Position numbers and translations under genes: made by a program. A DNA stretch of 64,000 bases from an uncultured Acinetobacter sp. GTDB lineage: Bacteria > Pseudomonadota > Gammaproteobacteria > Pseudomonadales > Moraxellaceae. Below the pieces are notes generated by a model that ran no database searches, had not been told where the DNA came from, and saw only the letters and a program-made list of their open reading frames with translations. This document shows, piece after piece, positions 47,745 to 56,350 of the stretch (its first letter is position 1; every line of letters starts with the position of its first letter). The stretch covers positions 18,026 to 82,025 of the forward strand of contig NZ_CANLSL010000012.1 in the NCBI RefSeq assembly GCF_947493735.1, given 5' to 3'.

Positions 47745-49430
47745 TTAAATCCTCAACTGCCGTGCATCTTGCATTTGTTTGAGTCGAGATTCAATTTTGG
47801 CTTTCAAGGACACATTATTCTTTTCATTGATCAGTCGCTCTGCATGAAGCAAACTTTTGATGGCATTCTCTTCTTCACCTGACCAAAACTGTGCTTCTGC
47901 TCGATAGCGTAAGCTATTAATCGCTTGAAATTCTTGATTAATTACTGTTTTACTCCGCACATTCTCCGCACGTTGTAAGGCTTGCCAAACCACCGCATCA
48001 CGAGGATTATTTTGACTCAAGCTATTTAAAATTTGATGGGCTTGATCACCATTGCCTTGCAAAATATAAATTTCCGCCACTTGCATGGCTAAGGCACGAT
48101 GTTCAGGCATCACTCGATACAATGACAATACTGCATCCAAAGCTTGCTGATATTGCACATTGGCTTTGTACCAATCCGACCACGTGAGTTGATACAAAGT
48201 CTTTTCCGCCGGGTGTGGCGTGAAGCTTTCTAAAAGCTTTTTTGCGTCATCATATTGAGATTGTTCAATATAGTAATGCGCCAATGCCAATGCCGCACCA
48301 TGATTCCGTGATGCCATACTTTTCAGTTGGGTTAGATTTACATAGCCTGAAAGCACCGCTACTCGCCAACGCATGAGCTCAAATAACACTTGCTGAGTGT
48401 TTTTATGATTGAGCGTATAGTTGGTCGATTTGTAATCGTATTGCCGTGCTCGCAGTCGAGCCTCACTCATACGATCAGCAGTCAGTGGATGAGTCAACCA
48501 AAAGTCAGGCAAAAAGCTCAGCTGAGCGGTTTTGCGATGCATCGTTTCAAAGAAATCTGCCATGCTTTCAGGGTTATAGCCTGCAATCGCCATATATTGC
48601 ATTCCTACACGATCGGCTTCACGCTCTTGATCACGACTATAGGAAAGCTGTCGATCCAACATCGCCGCTTGTGAGCCGAGCATCACCGCCGCACCTGCAT
48701 CAGGTGACTGACTTGCCACCGCAATCCCTGCCAATATTCCCGCTAAAGTCAATAAGCCCTGACCTTTGAAATTTTCCTTTGAACGACTGTAATGACGTTG
48801 TGTGACATGTGCCACTTCATGCGCCATGACACCTGCTACCTCGTCCATATTTTTTGCAGAAGAGATTAAACCTGCATTGATGGCAAACAGTCCCCCCGGT
48901 ACAGCAAACGCATTGATCTGCTCATCTCTTACCACGACGAATGCAATCGGCGCTCCTAATCCACTCTGACCGTACACACCACTGAAAATATAGTTCAGCT
49001 CATCTTCAAGCCAAGCATCTTGTAGCACAGGAAGCTTCGCACGGACTTCTCGTAAGACTTTCTCACCGATGCGTTGTTCTTCATTGCGACTAATTAAACC
49101 GACACCACTGCCAATTTCGGGAATATCGAGATACTGGTGCTTTTGTTTTAGCTTGCTCTCTGGTGGAATTACACCCCAGTTGTAACCTGAATCTGCACTT
49201 CGCATTGGATTTGGATAACGATTTAATTCAATGATTCGATCATTGGGCAATTGCGTTGAATTTGAACCGTCGGAACTTAAAGAACTTTCTGTCGATACTT
49301 GCGCATAAGCTAATGTATAAACACTAGAAATACTCAGACAGAGTATGCTGAGTGGCACAATACATTTATTCTGAAAATATTTTTTGGAAAATATTTTAAA
49401 ATCAACCGTTATCACCTTAACCACAGACAT
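47745..49430 (-). CDS. M48-family periplasmic metalloprotease (BepA-like) with TPR repeats
   Basis: A 561-residue protein with an uncleaved or cleaved N-terminal hydrophobic segment (about 23-44), a Zn protease domain with HEVAHVTQRHY (HExxH) near residue 200 and the third ligand region EREADRVGM, then C-terminal TPR helices (about 360-560). The layout matches BepA/YfgC, which checks assembly of LptD and other outer-membrane proteins. E. coli BepA is 487 residues; this is longer at the N-terminus. The ATG has no evident ribosome-binding site. Confidence 0.88.
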   Translation of the reverse strand: MSVVKVITVDFKIFSKKYFQNKCIVPLSILCLSISSVYTLAYAQVSTESSLSSDGSNSTQLPNDRIIELNRYPNPMRSADSGYNWGVIPPESKLKQKHQYLDIPEIGSGVGLISRNEEQRIGEKVLREVRAKLPVLQDAWLEDELNYIFSGVYGQSGLGAPIAFVVVRDEQINAFAVPGGLFAINAGLISSAKNMDEVAGVMAHEVAHVTQRHYSRSKENFKGQGLLTLAGILAGIAVASQSPDAGAAVMLGSQAAMLDRQLSYSRDQEREADRVGMQYMAIAGYNPESMADFFETMHRKTAQLSFLPDFWLTHPLTADRMSEARLRARQYDYKSTNYTLNHKNTQQVLFELMRWRVAVLSGYVNLTQLKSMASRNHGAALALAHYYIEQSQYDDAKKLLESFTPHPAEKTLYQLTWSDWYKANVQYQQALDAVLSLYRVMPEHRALAMQVAEIYILQGNGDQAHQILNSLSQNNPRDAVVWQALQRAENVRSKTVINQEFQAINSLRYRAEAQFWSGEEENAIKSLLHAERLINEKNNVSLKAKIESRLKQMQDARQLRI

Positions 49431-49720
49431 TAATATTCATTATGAGCATAATATTGTTTTAGCACTCGCTATCATGTAACTCAATAGAGATTTGTAAAAC
49501 TGAAATTCGAATTTTCACCTATAAACAACTGATAAAAATGTGATTCAATTTACTAAAGCATTACAATTCCGATCCTCCTAGCGATGTGATCATTTTTATA
49601 TTTGTTCTAAAATAATCAAAGTTTTAAGCGTTCATTTTGATCTTGAAATGCTTTGAATAAAATTACAGACTATTTATCAATGCTGATCAAACCCTACTAA
49701 GAAGGATTGAGGAACACATC

Positions 49721-50908
49721 GTGCGCCGTTTATTTGTCGTTTTGCCGTGGTTATTATTGGCTATCGTGATCGTTGGATTCATTGCATGGCAAAAGATGCA
49801 GGTGCCGAAACCACCTGTGGCAGCTGATGGCGTCAAGATGCCTGCGGAAAATGTCGAACCACTAATAGATACTAGCCGTACTGGTGGCGTGGTGTCGTAT
49901 AGTGGTGCGGTCGAAGTTGCTGCGCCTGCTGTGGTCAATATCTTTACCCTGCAAAAAGTTTCTCAACAGCAAAGCTTACCGATCAATGAGCAATTTTTAC
50001 GTGAGTTTTTTGGTGATCAAATTCCTGAACAGCTTCAGCCTGAAGATCAAAACAGTTTAGGTTCAGGTGTGATCGTCCGCCCTGATGGATATATCTTGAC
50101 CAATAATCATGTGATCGCTCAAGCAGATGAGATCGTGGTGGGTTTGCACGATGGACGCAAAGCGAAAGCAACGGTGATTGGTACTGATCCTGAAACTGAT
50201 CTTGCGGTGATTAAGATTGAGCTCGGCGATTTGCCTGTATTACCATTTAAGCTGAGTGGTAATGCTGTTGGTGATGTCGTCCTTGCAATTGGTAATCCAT
50301 TTGGCGTGGGTCAAACTGTAACTCAAGGGATTATCTCTGCGACTGGTCGGACTGGTTTGGGTATCAATACGTATGAAGATTTTATTCAAACCGATGCAGC
50401 GATCAATCCAGGTAACTCTGGTGGTGCACTCATTGATGTTGCAGGGAATCTGATCGGTGTGAATACAGCGATCTTCTCACGTACAGGCGGTTCGCTTGGG
50501 ATTGGTTTTGCCATTCCTGCGCAGATTTGTCAGCAAGTGCTGGATTCGATTTTACAAGAAGGTCGTGTGGTACGTGGTTGGCTCGGTATCGAAGTGCGTG
50601 GATTGAATCAAACGAATCCTTTAAACACTGAAAGCAATGCAGGTGTGCAAGTGATGGGGGTCTTGAAAAATGGTCCTGCCGATCAAGCAGGCATTCAAAA
50701 AGGCGATATTATTCTATCAATCAATGATCAAGTTTTTGAAAACTCAAATCAGCTGATCTCGTATGTCGGTCGTCAAAAGCCAAATAGCGAAGTGCCTGCG
50801 GTGATTCTACGTGCTGATAAAAAACTGAACATCAAGATCAAAATTGCCGAGCGTCCTGAAAGTAAAACAGATCAATTCTTACCTGTGCCACAACAACAGC
50901 CTAGATAA
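49721..50908 (+). CDS. Membrane-anchored S1C serine protease, DegS/AlgW-like
   Basis: A 395-residue trypsin-like protease. An N-terminal segment (FVVLPWLLLAIVIVGFIAW) anchors it to the inner membrane. The catalytic triad is visible as His in NNHVIAQ, Asp in ETDLAVIKIE and Ser in NPGNSGGALID. One PDZ domain (about 285-375) follows. A single PDZ plus anchor fits DegS/AlgW, which cleave anti-sigma factors in the envelope stress response. The GTG at 49721 has GAGGA upstream. E. coli DegS is 355 residues, so this is a little longer. Monocistronic, with a terminator. Confidence 0.9.
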   Translation: MRRLFVVLPWLLLAIVIVGFIAWQKMQVPKPPVAADGVKMPAENVEPLIDTSRTGGVVSYSGAVEVAAPAVVNIFTLQKVSQQQSLPINEQFLREFFGDQIPEQLQPEDQNSLGSGVIVRPDGYILTNNHVIAQADEIVVGLHDGRKAKATVIGTDPETDLAVIKIELGDLPVLPFKLSGNAVGDVVLAIGNPFGVGQTVTQGIISATGRTGLGINTYEDFIQTDAAINPGNSGGALIDVAGNLIGVNTAIFSRTGGSLGIGFAIPAQICQQVLDSILQEGRVVRGWLGIEVRGLNQTNPLNTESNAGVQVMGVLKNGPADQAGIQKGDIILSINDQVFENSNQLISYVGRQKPNSEVPAVILRADKKLNIKIKIAERPESKTDQFLPVPQQQPR

Positions 50909-50936
50909 AGCTACTTAAAATACTTTAGAGATGTAA

Positions 50937-50967
50937 AAATGGCTCAAATCATGAGCCATTTTTTTGC
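50937..50967 (+). terminator. Terminator of the DegS-like gene
   Basis: Perfect 10-bp stem AAATGGCTCA/TGAGCCATTT around AATCA, followed by six T residues. Confidence 0.88.
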
Positions 50968-51017
50968 ACTTTCATTTTTGTCCATTAAGCCTTAAGTTCA
51001 ATGCGATTACATTTGGC

Positions 51018-52736
51018 TCAAATATGTCGCCACAACAACGATAAAACTAGCAATAAAAATAAAATACCACTTAAGCTTTGCCAAAATTTCACAGGATGAC
51101 GCTCAATCAAGCTCGGCTTTTTTGCACCTAAATATTGCGGATTTGGATATTGTAGATCATAGATAAATTCTGAGATTTCTTGATAGCGTTGCTGAGGCTG
51201 TACGCTTAATGCTTTTTGCAAAGTGGCATCAAGCCATAGTGGAATCTCTTCGACATAACATATCGCAGGAATATATTTCAGATTTTTCAGATCCTTTTTC
51301 GACTTGGCTTGCACTACGGCTGTGCCATATGGCAATTGCCCTGTCAGCATATAGTAGGTCATTACTGCCAATGCATATTGATCCGCTTGTGTACCAACCA
51401 TCCCACCAACGAGATATTCAGGCGCAAGATATGCCATTGCGCCAAGTGGTAATTCGTCTTGTGTAGGTGCAGATTCTTTGAGCCCTGCGACTTGCGATGC
51501 ACCAAAATCAATAATTTTAATATTAGAAAACTCATCAATCATGATATTTTCAGGACGTATATCTTGATGCAATATTTCTAAGCGGTGCATAGATTGCAAC
51601 CCTTTGGCGACTTGCTCGATGATGCCTCTCACCTTGCCAAGTGATAAAGGCAAGCCCTGATCAATCAGCCATTGCTTTAAGGTTTGACCTTGCACATATT
51701 CCAAACATTGATAGCGGTAATGTCGCGGTCGTGTCATTGAGTACGCAGAAAGCACATAAGGACTTTGCACGCGTTTTGCCACCCATTCTTCAAGCATGAA
51801 TTGCTCAATCAAGCGTTGATCTTGCTGAACATCTACCGCAGGAACTTTAAGTACGCACTGCGCATGGTTGGTGGTATCGGTCGCTAGATATAGGCGACTA
51901 CGATGATTTTGGTGAAGTTCACGGACGATTTCAAAACCATCAAATTGCATTTTTGCTTTCAGCTCAGGCACATCAGCAAGTTGTTGTGTGGCTTGGTGAC
52001 TTTCAAAATCTTCTTGTGCTGCAAGCTGTTTGATTTTGATGACTTGAATACTGATATTATCATCACTGCCCTGTTCAAAGGCATGTTCGACGATGAGCTG
52101 AGCGATCTGGTCTAAGTCTGCATCTAAAGCTAAAAATGCTTTGAGCTTTTCGGCTTCAACAAACTCATAGACACCATCAGTCATGAGTAGAAATATATCA
52201 TCGACATAGATTTGATGATTTTGATAATCCACATCGACTTTTGCACTGACACCGAGCGCACGACTGAGATAATTTTCCTGTTGCGAAAGCCAAACCCGAT
52301 GATCTGTGGTGAGTTGTTCGAGTTGTCCTGCTTGCAGGCGGTAAATCCGACTATCCCCGATATGAAATAGATGCGCAAATTGACCTTTTAAAACCAAAGC
52401 GCTCAGTGTGCAAACATAGCCACGATCTTTATCATAACGATATTGGCTTTGCCGAGTTTGTGCATAGAGCCACGTATTGGTTGCATCTATGACACGCAGC
52501 GCCGATGTTTTCACCGTCCAAGTTTCAGGTGTGGAGAAATAATCATTGAGAAAACTGCTGACGGCAGTTTTACTGGCGATTTGACTGACATTACTACTGC
52601 TAATACCATCAGCCAGTGCAACGGCAATGCCTTTATGCTTTCTTAAATAGTTTTGCGGTATGGATGCAGCGTGAAAGTCCTGATTTTCAGCTTTACGACC
52701 TTGATGTGAATATTGCCCAATCTCAATCTCTAACAC
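51018..52736 (-). CDS. PP2C phosphatase-protein kinase fusion with C-terminal membrane anchor
   Basis: A 572-residue protein with two opposed signalling domains. The PP2C phosphatase (about 1-240) shows the metal-binding ENQD (17-20), ALADG (D43), MTDG (D187) and GSDDN. The kinase domain (about 265-530) has the ATP-binding Lys297 (VLKVP), a catalytic loop HQDIRPENIM (HQD instead of HRD) and DFG (410-412); the Gly-rich loop is replaced by ELHQNHRSRLYLA, so kinase activity may be weak. A single membrane segment lies at about 549-569. Start is GTG with AAGGTG upstream. Fusions of this kind are known beside nitrate/nitrite genes; here it follows the FNT channel. Substrate unknown. Confidence 0.87.
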   Translation of the reverse strand: MLEIEIGQYSHQGRKAENQDFHAASIPQNYLRKHKGIAVALADGISSSNVSQIASKTAVSSFLNDYFSTPETWTVKTSALRVIDATNTWLYAQTRQSQYRYDKDRGYVCTLSALVLKGQFAHLFHIGDSRIYRLQAGQLEQLTTDHRVWLSQQENYLSRALGVSAKVDVDYQNHQIYVDDIFLLMTDGVYEFVEAEKLKAFLALDADLDQIAQLIVEHAFEQGSDDNISIQVIKIKQLAAQEDFESHQATQQLADVPELKAKMQFDGFEIVRELHQNHRSRLYLATDTTNHAQCVLKVPAVDVQQDQRLIEQFMLEEWVAKRVQSPYVLSAYSMTRPRHYRYQCLEYVQGQTLKQWLIDQGLPLSLGKVRGIIEQVAKGLQSMHRLEILHQDIRPENIMIDEFSNIKIIDFGASQVAGLKESAPTQDELPLGAMAYLAPEYLVGGMVGTQADQYALAVMTYYMLTGQLPYGTAVVQAKSKKDLKNLKYIPAICYVEEIPLWLDATLQKALSVQPQQRYQEISEFIYDLQYPNPQYLGAKKPSLIERHPVKFWQSLSGILFLLLVLSLLWRHI

Positions 52737-52792
52737 GGCGCACCTTTATTGTTAATTTTTAATATGAATATTGCACTGCTCATACATACTGG

Positions 52793-52814
52793 CAGTGCAC
52801 CTTATCAGTGCACC
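52793..52814. promoter_or_regulatory. Direct repeat in the leader of the PP2C-kinase gene
   Basis: CAGTGCACC occurs twice (52793-52801, 52806-52814), 13 bp apart, and an inverted GCACTGC copy lies at 52773-52779. They sit 57-78 bases before the kinase start, downstream of the FNT gene. An operator or leader structure is possible; the binding protein is unknown. Confidence 0.4.
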
Positions 52815-52896
52815 ACCAGAAGAACCAAATTACTCAACCTTAACATTTTCAAAGTTGAATATTCTAAGATCAATATTCAAAGATCAAAATGATTGC

Positions 52897-53706
52897 TTAA
52901 AGTTGACGATTCGGTGCGGTACGAACATGCGTGCTGTATAGCGTCAAACCTGTAAATGCCAAGCCACCGACTAAGTTCCCAAGTACCACTGGGATTTCAT
53001 TCCACAACAAATAATCCATGATTGAGAAATTGCCTCCCATAATTAATCCTGTAGGGAATAAGAACATATTGACCACTGAATGCTCAAAGCCCATGAAAAA
53101 GAACAGCATGATCGGCATCCACATCGCAATCACTTTACCACTGACTGAAGTCGAGACCATCGCACCGACTACGCCAAGCGACACCATCCAGTTACACAAC
53201 ATGCCACGAATAAAGATCGTCAACCAACCTGCAACACCATATTCTTTGTAGCCTAATGTACGATCTTCACCGATATGCGACAGTGCAATACCCACCTTAT
53301 TCGGCTCAACTGAGAAACCATAAGTGAATGTCACTGCCATCAACAACGCAACGGTTAAAGCCCCTGCAAAGTTACCGACAAAGACCACACCCCAGTGCTT
53401 TAAAATCCTTGGAATCGTCACCCCAGGACGTTTATCTAGCCATGCCAAAGGTGTGAGTACAAATACCCCTGTGAGTAGATCAAAACCCATCAGATACAAC
53501 ATACAAAAGCCCACTGGGAATAGTAATGCACCCAATAATGGCATTCCTGTCGTGACTGAAATCGTCACAGCAAATACCGCCGCCAATGCCAAAATAGCAC
53601 CTGCCATATAAGCTCGAATTAAGGCATCTCGTGTCGCCATATAAAGTTTTGATTCACCTGAATCAACCATTTTTCCTGCAAATTCGGATGGAAGAAGATA
53701 CGACAT
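52897..53706 (-). CDS. Formate/nitrite transporter (FNT) family channel
   Basis: A 269-residue inner-membrane channel with six segments, of the FocA/NirC family. The second FNT signature region is GMLCNWMVSLGV and the family's pore His is within FFMGFEHSVVNMF. It passes small anions such as formate, nitrite or hydrosulfide. No nitrite reductase (nirBD), nitrate transporter or pyruvate formate-lyase lies in the window, so the substrate is open. A terminator-like hairpin lies 55 bases upstream of its ATG. Confidence 0.88.
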   Translation of the reverse strand: MSYLLPSEFAGKMVDSGESKLYMATRDALIRAYMAGAILALAAVFAVTISVTTGMPLLGALLFPVGFCMLYLMGFDLLTGVFVLTPLAWLDKRPGVTIPRILKHWGVVFVGNFAGALTVALLMAVTFTYGFSVEPNKVGIALSHIGEDRTLGYKEYGVAGWLTIFIRGMLCNWMVSLGVVGAMVSTSVSGKVIAMWMPIMLFFFMGFEHSVVNMFLFPTGLIMGGNFSIMDYLLWNEIPVVLGNLVGGLAFTGLTLYSTHVRTAPNRQL

Positions 53707-53756
53707 ACTTTGCCCCTTATACCAATGACTTGATATGAATGTAAGATCAAAAATCA

Positions 53757-53798
53757 GAAAAAAAGCACCTTAAGCATTTTTCAGCCTAAGGCGCCTTT
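53757..53798 (-). terminator. Orphan rho-independent terminator upstream of the FNT gene
   Basis: On the minus strand an AAAGGCGCCTTA/TAAGGTGCTTT stem (one bulge and one G-T pair) is followed by seven T residues. G-T pairing makes it more stable on the minus strand. No gene ends just upstream of it; the nearest minus-strand stop is 450 bases away. Confidence 0.65.
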
Positions 53799-53983
53799 GC
53801 CTAATTTTGATGTTGTTGTGAAGTTTGTTTTGAGCGCCATTGCCCACCACCAAATAACAAGCAAACTTTATGCCAACATTAATGTTTATATCAAGTTAAC
53901 TTATTTAAAAAGCTCAGCGATATTAGCCAAGTAATATGTACCAGTCATGAGGGGGGTGTAAAAGATATGTGATACGTGGAAAC

Positions 53984-54080
53984 GTCAGTCGCATTGTTCG
54001 AGGGCAGGATAACATCAGCAAATTGGCGTGTTTTCAAACTATTGGATTAATTTGGGTATTTGACCGAGTTTGCGACTGAC
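53984..54080. repeat. Perfect 10-bp inverted repeat flanking a 77-bp core
   Basis: GTCAGTCGCA (53984-53993) and TGCGACTGAC (54071-54080). The core between includes TTCGAGGGCAGG and GGGTATTTGACC. This could be a palindromic interspersed repeat or MITE-like unit; no target-site duplication is obvious. Confidence 0.5.
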
Positions 54081-54252
54081 AAAATGGCTTTCTTGCGAAG
54101 CTTAGCTTCTCATTTCCCCGAAAGGAAAGTAGGTCGAACCGAAGGTTAATCCCGACTTATGAACATAAACCATAATGCTCTTTCTCAAATGATTTTTTTC
54201 AATATCGTGATAAATTCATTTTATTGAGCAAAGATTAAATAATTTGACAAAA

Positions 54253-55959
54253 TCAGGCGACAAAAATCAACGCCACACGTACCTGTTCATAGCTTAAGCC
54301 TGTTTCACTGACCAATGGGCGTAGCTTGACACTACCATCATCATTTAAATCATCGGCTTGATTACGTTTTTGGATTTTCTTATAGGCTTTGCGTACTTTT
54401 TCCAATTCATCTTCTTCAGGGCGAATCCGCTCAACGTCGATACTGCCTGCTTTGGCGAGTTTGGATAAATGATTAATCACTGTGGATTTGGTCAATTGGC
54501 GCTCTGAAGCAATATCTTCAATATCATAATCAGCCTCATATAGCGCTTGCGTTTCTGCCAAAGTATCACTGCTATAACTACGCTTTTGTCCTTGTAGCTT
54601 CTTCTCTAGTCGTGCAATTTCATTTGGATTGGTAATACCACCAGTGCGACGGATAAACGCTTCATGCTGTTTGCTCAAATCAAGCTCAGCAAAATGTTGC
54701 TCTGCCTCATCGGAGAGTTCTTTAAAACGTGCATCTGCCTTCACCGCCAAGCGATCTAGCATCAAAGCCTGCGGATTAAAATCCAGTAATTTTAATCCTT
54801 CAATCGACTTCAGCCGTGACAATGCCACATAGCCCTGACCATTTTCAAAAGTCCGAGCAAGATCAATTTCAGCACTTTCAAGCGTCATGCCCTGACTTTT
54901 ATGAATGGTGATCGCCCACGCAAGACGCAGTGGAATCTGCGTCAAACTGGCGAGGACTTTACCCTCTTCATTTTCGATCGACCAGGTTTCTGCTTCCACC
55001 GCAATCGACGAGCCATCATTGAGCCGAACCTGTGGCATCATGCCCAGCTCTTCATCTTCAATAAAGCCAATCACCTCGCCGATACTGCCGTTGACATAGC
55101 CAATATCGAAGTTGTTTTTGACAAACATCACCTTTGCGCCTTTTTTCAGGATCAACTGCTCTGGACAACGTACCGAAGATTTTAAGGTTTCTAATAATTT
55201 TTCATTGCCCTCAAGCACTGCATCAAAACGATGCATCTTTTGGCTAATGGTGTCGAGCTGTTGTTCGTTGATGCGATCGACATCGAGATTATGCGTATAC
55301 AGCCGAGTGACGATCTCTGTATCGTGCTGTTGATGCTTGGTATTGATCAGGGTTTGAATCTGTTCATCACTCACCGCTTGGCGACGGATCGCATTGAGAA
55401 TTTGATCTAACACACTATCTGACTGGCGATGCTGTTCGCTGAGGTAACACACTCGAAACTGAGCTTGCACCCACGCCTCAGACATAAACGCAAATTTATC
55501 TCGATTCAGCTCATCATTTTTTCCCACAGGTGGTAGCTGAAAAAAGTCACCCGATGCAACCACTTGAATCCCACCAAACGCCTCTGCTGAGCCTTTGAAA
55601 TATTGCAACACTTGATTGACGAGATTGAACTGCTTGGCATGCAACATTGAAATTTCATCGATGATCAAGACTTGTACTTTTTCCAAGTGTTCACGCAAAT
55701 ATTTGCGCTCTTTCATGCGCTTGAGATCATTTTCAGCAAGCTGATCTTTGATACCGATCCCTGCCCAAGTATGAATGGTCATCCCGTTCATATGCGTGGC
55801 TGCGATGCCTGTCGATGCAGTGATCGCTACTGGAATTTTCCGTGCTTTAAGATATTGAATATATTGATTTAAGGTATAGGTTTTCCCTGCACCTGCGGAG
55901 CCTGTTAAAAAGACATTTTCTCCAGCTTTGAGTAGTTTTAATGCGGTATCTTGTTTCAT
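54253..55959 (-). CDS. PIF1/RecD-like DNA helicase with a C-terminal HTH-like tail
   Basis: A 568-residue superfamily 1B helicase. Walker A is GSAGAGKTYTLNQ (residues about 20-32), motif II is VLIIDEISML, motif III SGDFFQLPPVG, and motifs V/VI AITIHKSQGMTL and YVALSRLKSIEGL. The layout is that of PIF1-type helicases (DUF889-like) rather than RecD of RecBCD. A C-terminal tail (about 470-568) has a helix-turn-helix-like RQLTKSTVINHLSKLAKAGS and another near the end. It may act at replication or recombination intermediates. The ATG is near a GACGCAAAG leader; no operon partner is adjacent. Confidence 0.88.
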   Translation of the reverse strand: MKQDTALKLLKAGENVFLTGSAGAGKTYTLNQYIQYLKARKIPVAITASTGIAATHMNGMTIHTWAGIGIKDQLAENDLKRMKERKYLREHLEKVQVLIIDEISMLHAKQFNLVNQVLQYFKGSAEAFGGIQVVASGDFFQLPPVGKNDELNRDKFAFMSEAWVQAQFRVCYLSEQHRQSDSVLDQILNAIRRQAVSDEQIQTLINTKHQQHDTEIVTRLYTHNLDVDRINEQQLDTISQKMHRFDAVLEGNEKLLETLKSSVRCPEQLILKKGAKVMFVKNNFDIGYVNGSIGEVIGFIEDEELGMMPQVRLNDGSSIAVEAETWSIENEEGKVLASLTQIPLRLAWAITIHKSQGMTLESAEIDLARTFENGQGYVALSRLKSIEGLKLLDFNPQALMLDRLAVKADARFKELSDEAEQHFAELDLSKQHEAFIRRTGGITNPNEIARLEKKLQGQKRSYSSDTLAETQALYEADYDIEDIASERQLTKSTVINHLSKLAKAGSIDVERIRPEEDELEKVRKAYKKIQKRNQADDLNDDGSVKLRPLVSETGLSYEQVRVALIFVA

Positions 55960-56350
55960 CTTTGCGTCTTAAATCAAAAATATAAAATGGCTAAAAATCG
56001 AATTCAAGCTTAGTGTAGCCGATCTCAACAGCGATGTGGTGATAGATGTACGATAGATCAGTTTTCAGAGTATCAAAGTCCATTCATTTTAAGAAATTTG
56101 GTAAAAGTAGGTTAAAGGTAGGTAGATGAATTTCAACCGAATCCATAGAATGGGCTCAAGTATCGATGCTGAGATACGCACTCCCTTTTTTGGAAATATG
56201 AGTACTCCTGATATTTCCCTTTTTTTTGCCCCAAGTTTTTAATGCAAGCTTGTGATTTAAAGTTTATTGATTATAAATCGTTGTTTTTAAAAAATTTAGA
56301 TATTATCATTTTTAGAATCATCATTTTTAGAATCATCACTTCTAAAATAA
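55960..56350. other. 391-bp intergenic region between helicase and GAF regulator
   Basis: AT-rich with homopolymer runs (several T-runs near 56220). It contains TTTTAGAA motifs (56310, 56325) and TTCTAAAA (56340-56347), forming a hairpin next to the regulator stop codon. I see no protein gene. Confidence 0.5.

Larger units (their letters stand above)
53707..54252. other. 546-bp gene-poor region with repeat and hairpins
   Basis: No credible protein gene is seen. It holds a minus-strand terminator-like hairpin (53757-53798), a 10-bp inverted repeat 77 bp apart (53984-54080) and a small GTCG...CGAC hairpin around 54132-54156. Base composition is less AT-rich here (for example around 53985-54130) than in flanking spacers. 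It could carry a mobile repeat or a small RNA. Confidence 0.5.

Noticed and set aside
51018..53706. Defence system at the PP2C-kinase/FNT pair
   Set aside because: No nuclease, methyltransferase or toxin gene is present; the FNT channel is a housekeeping transporter type.
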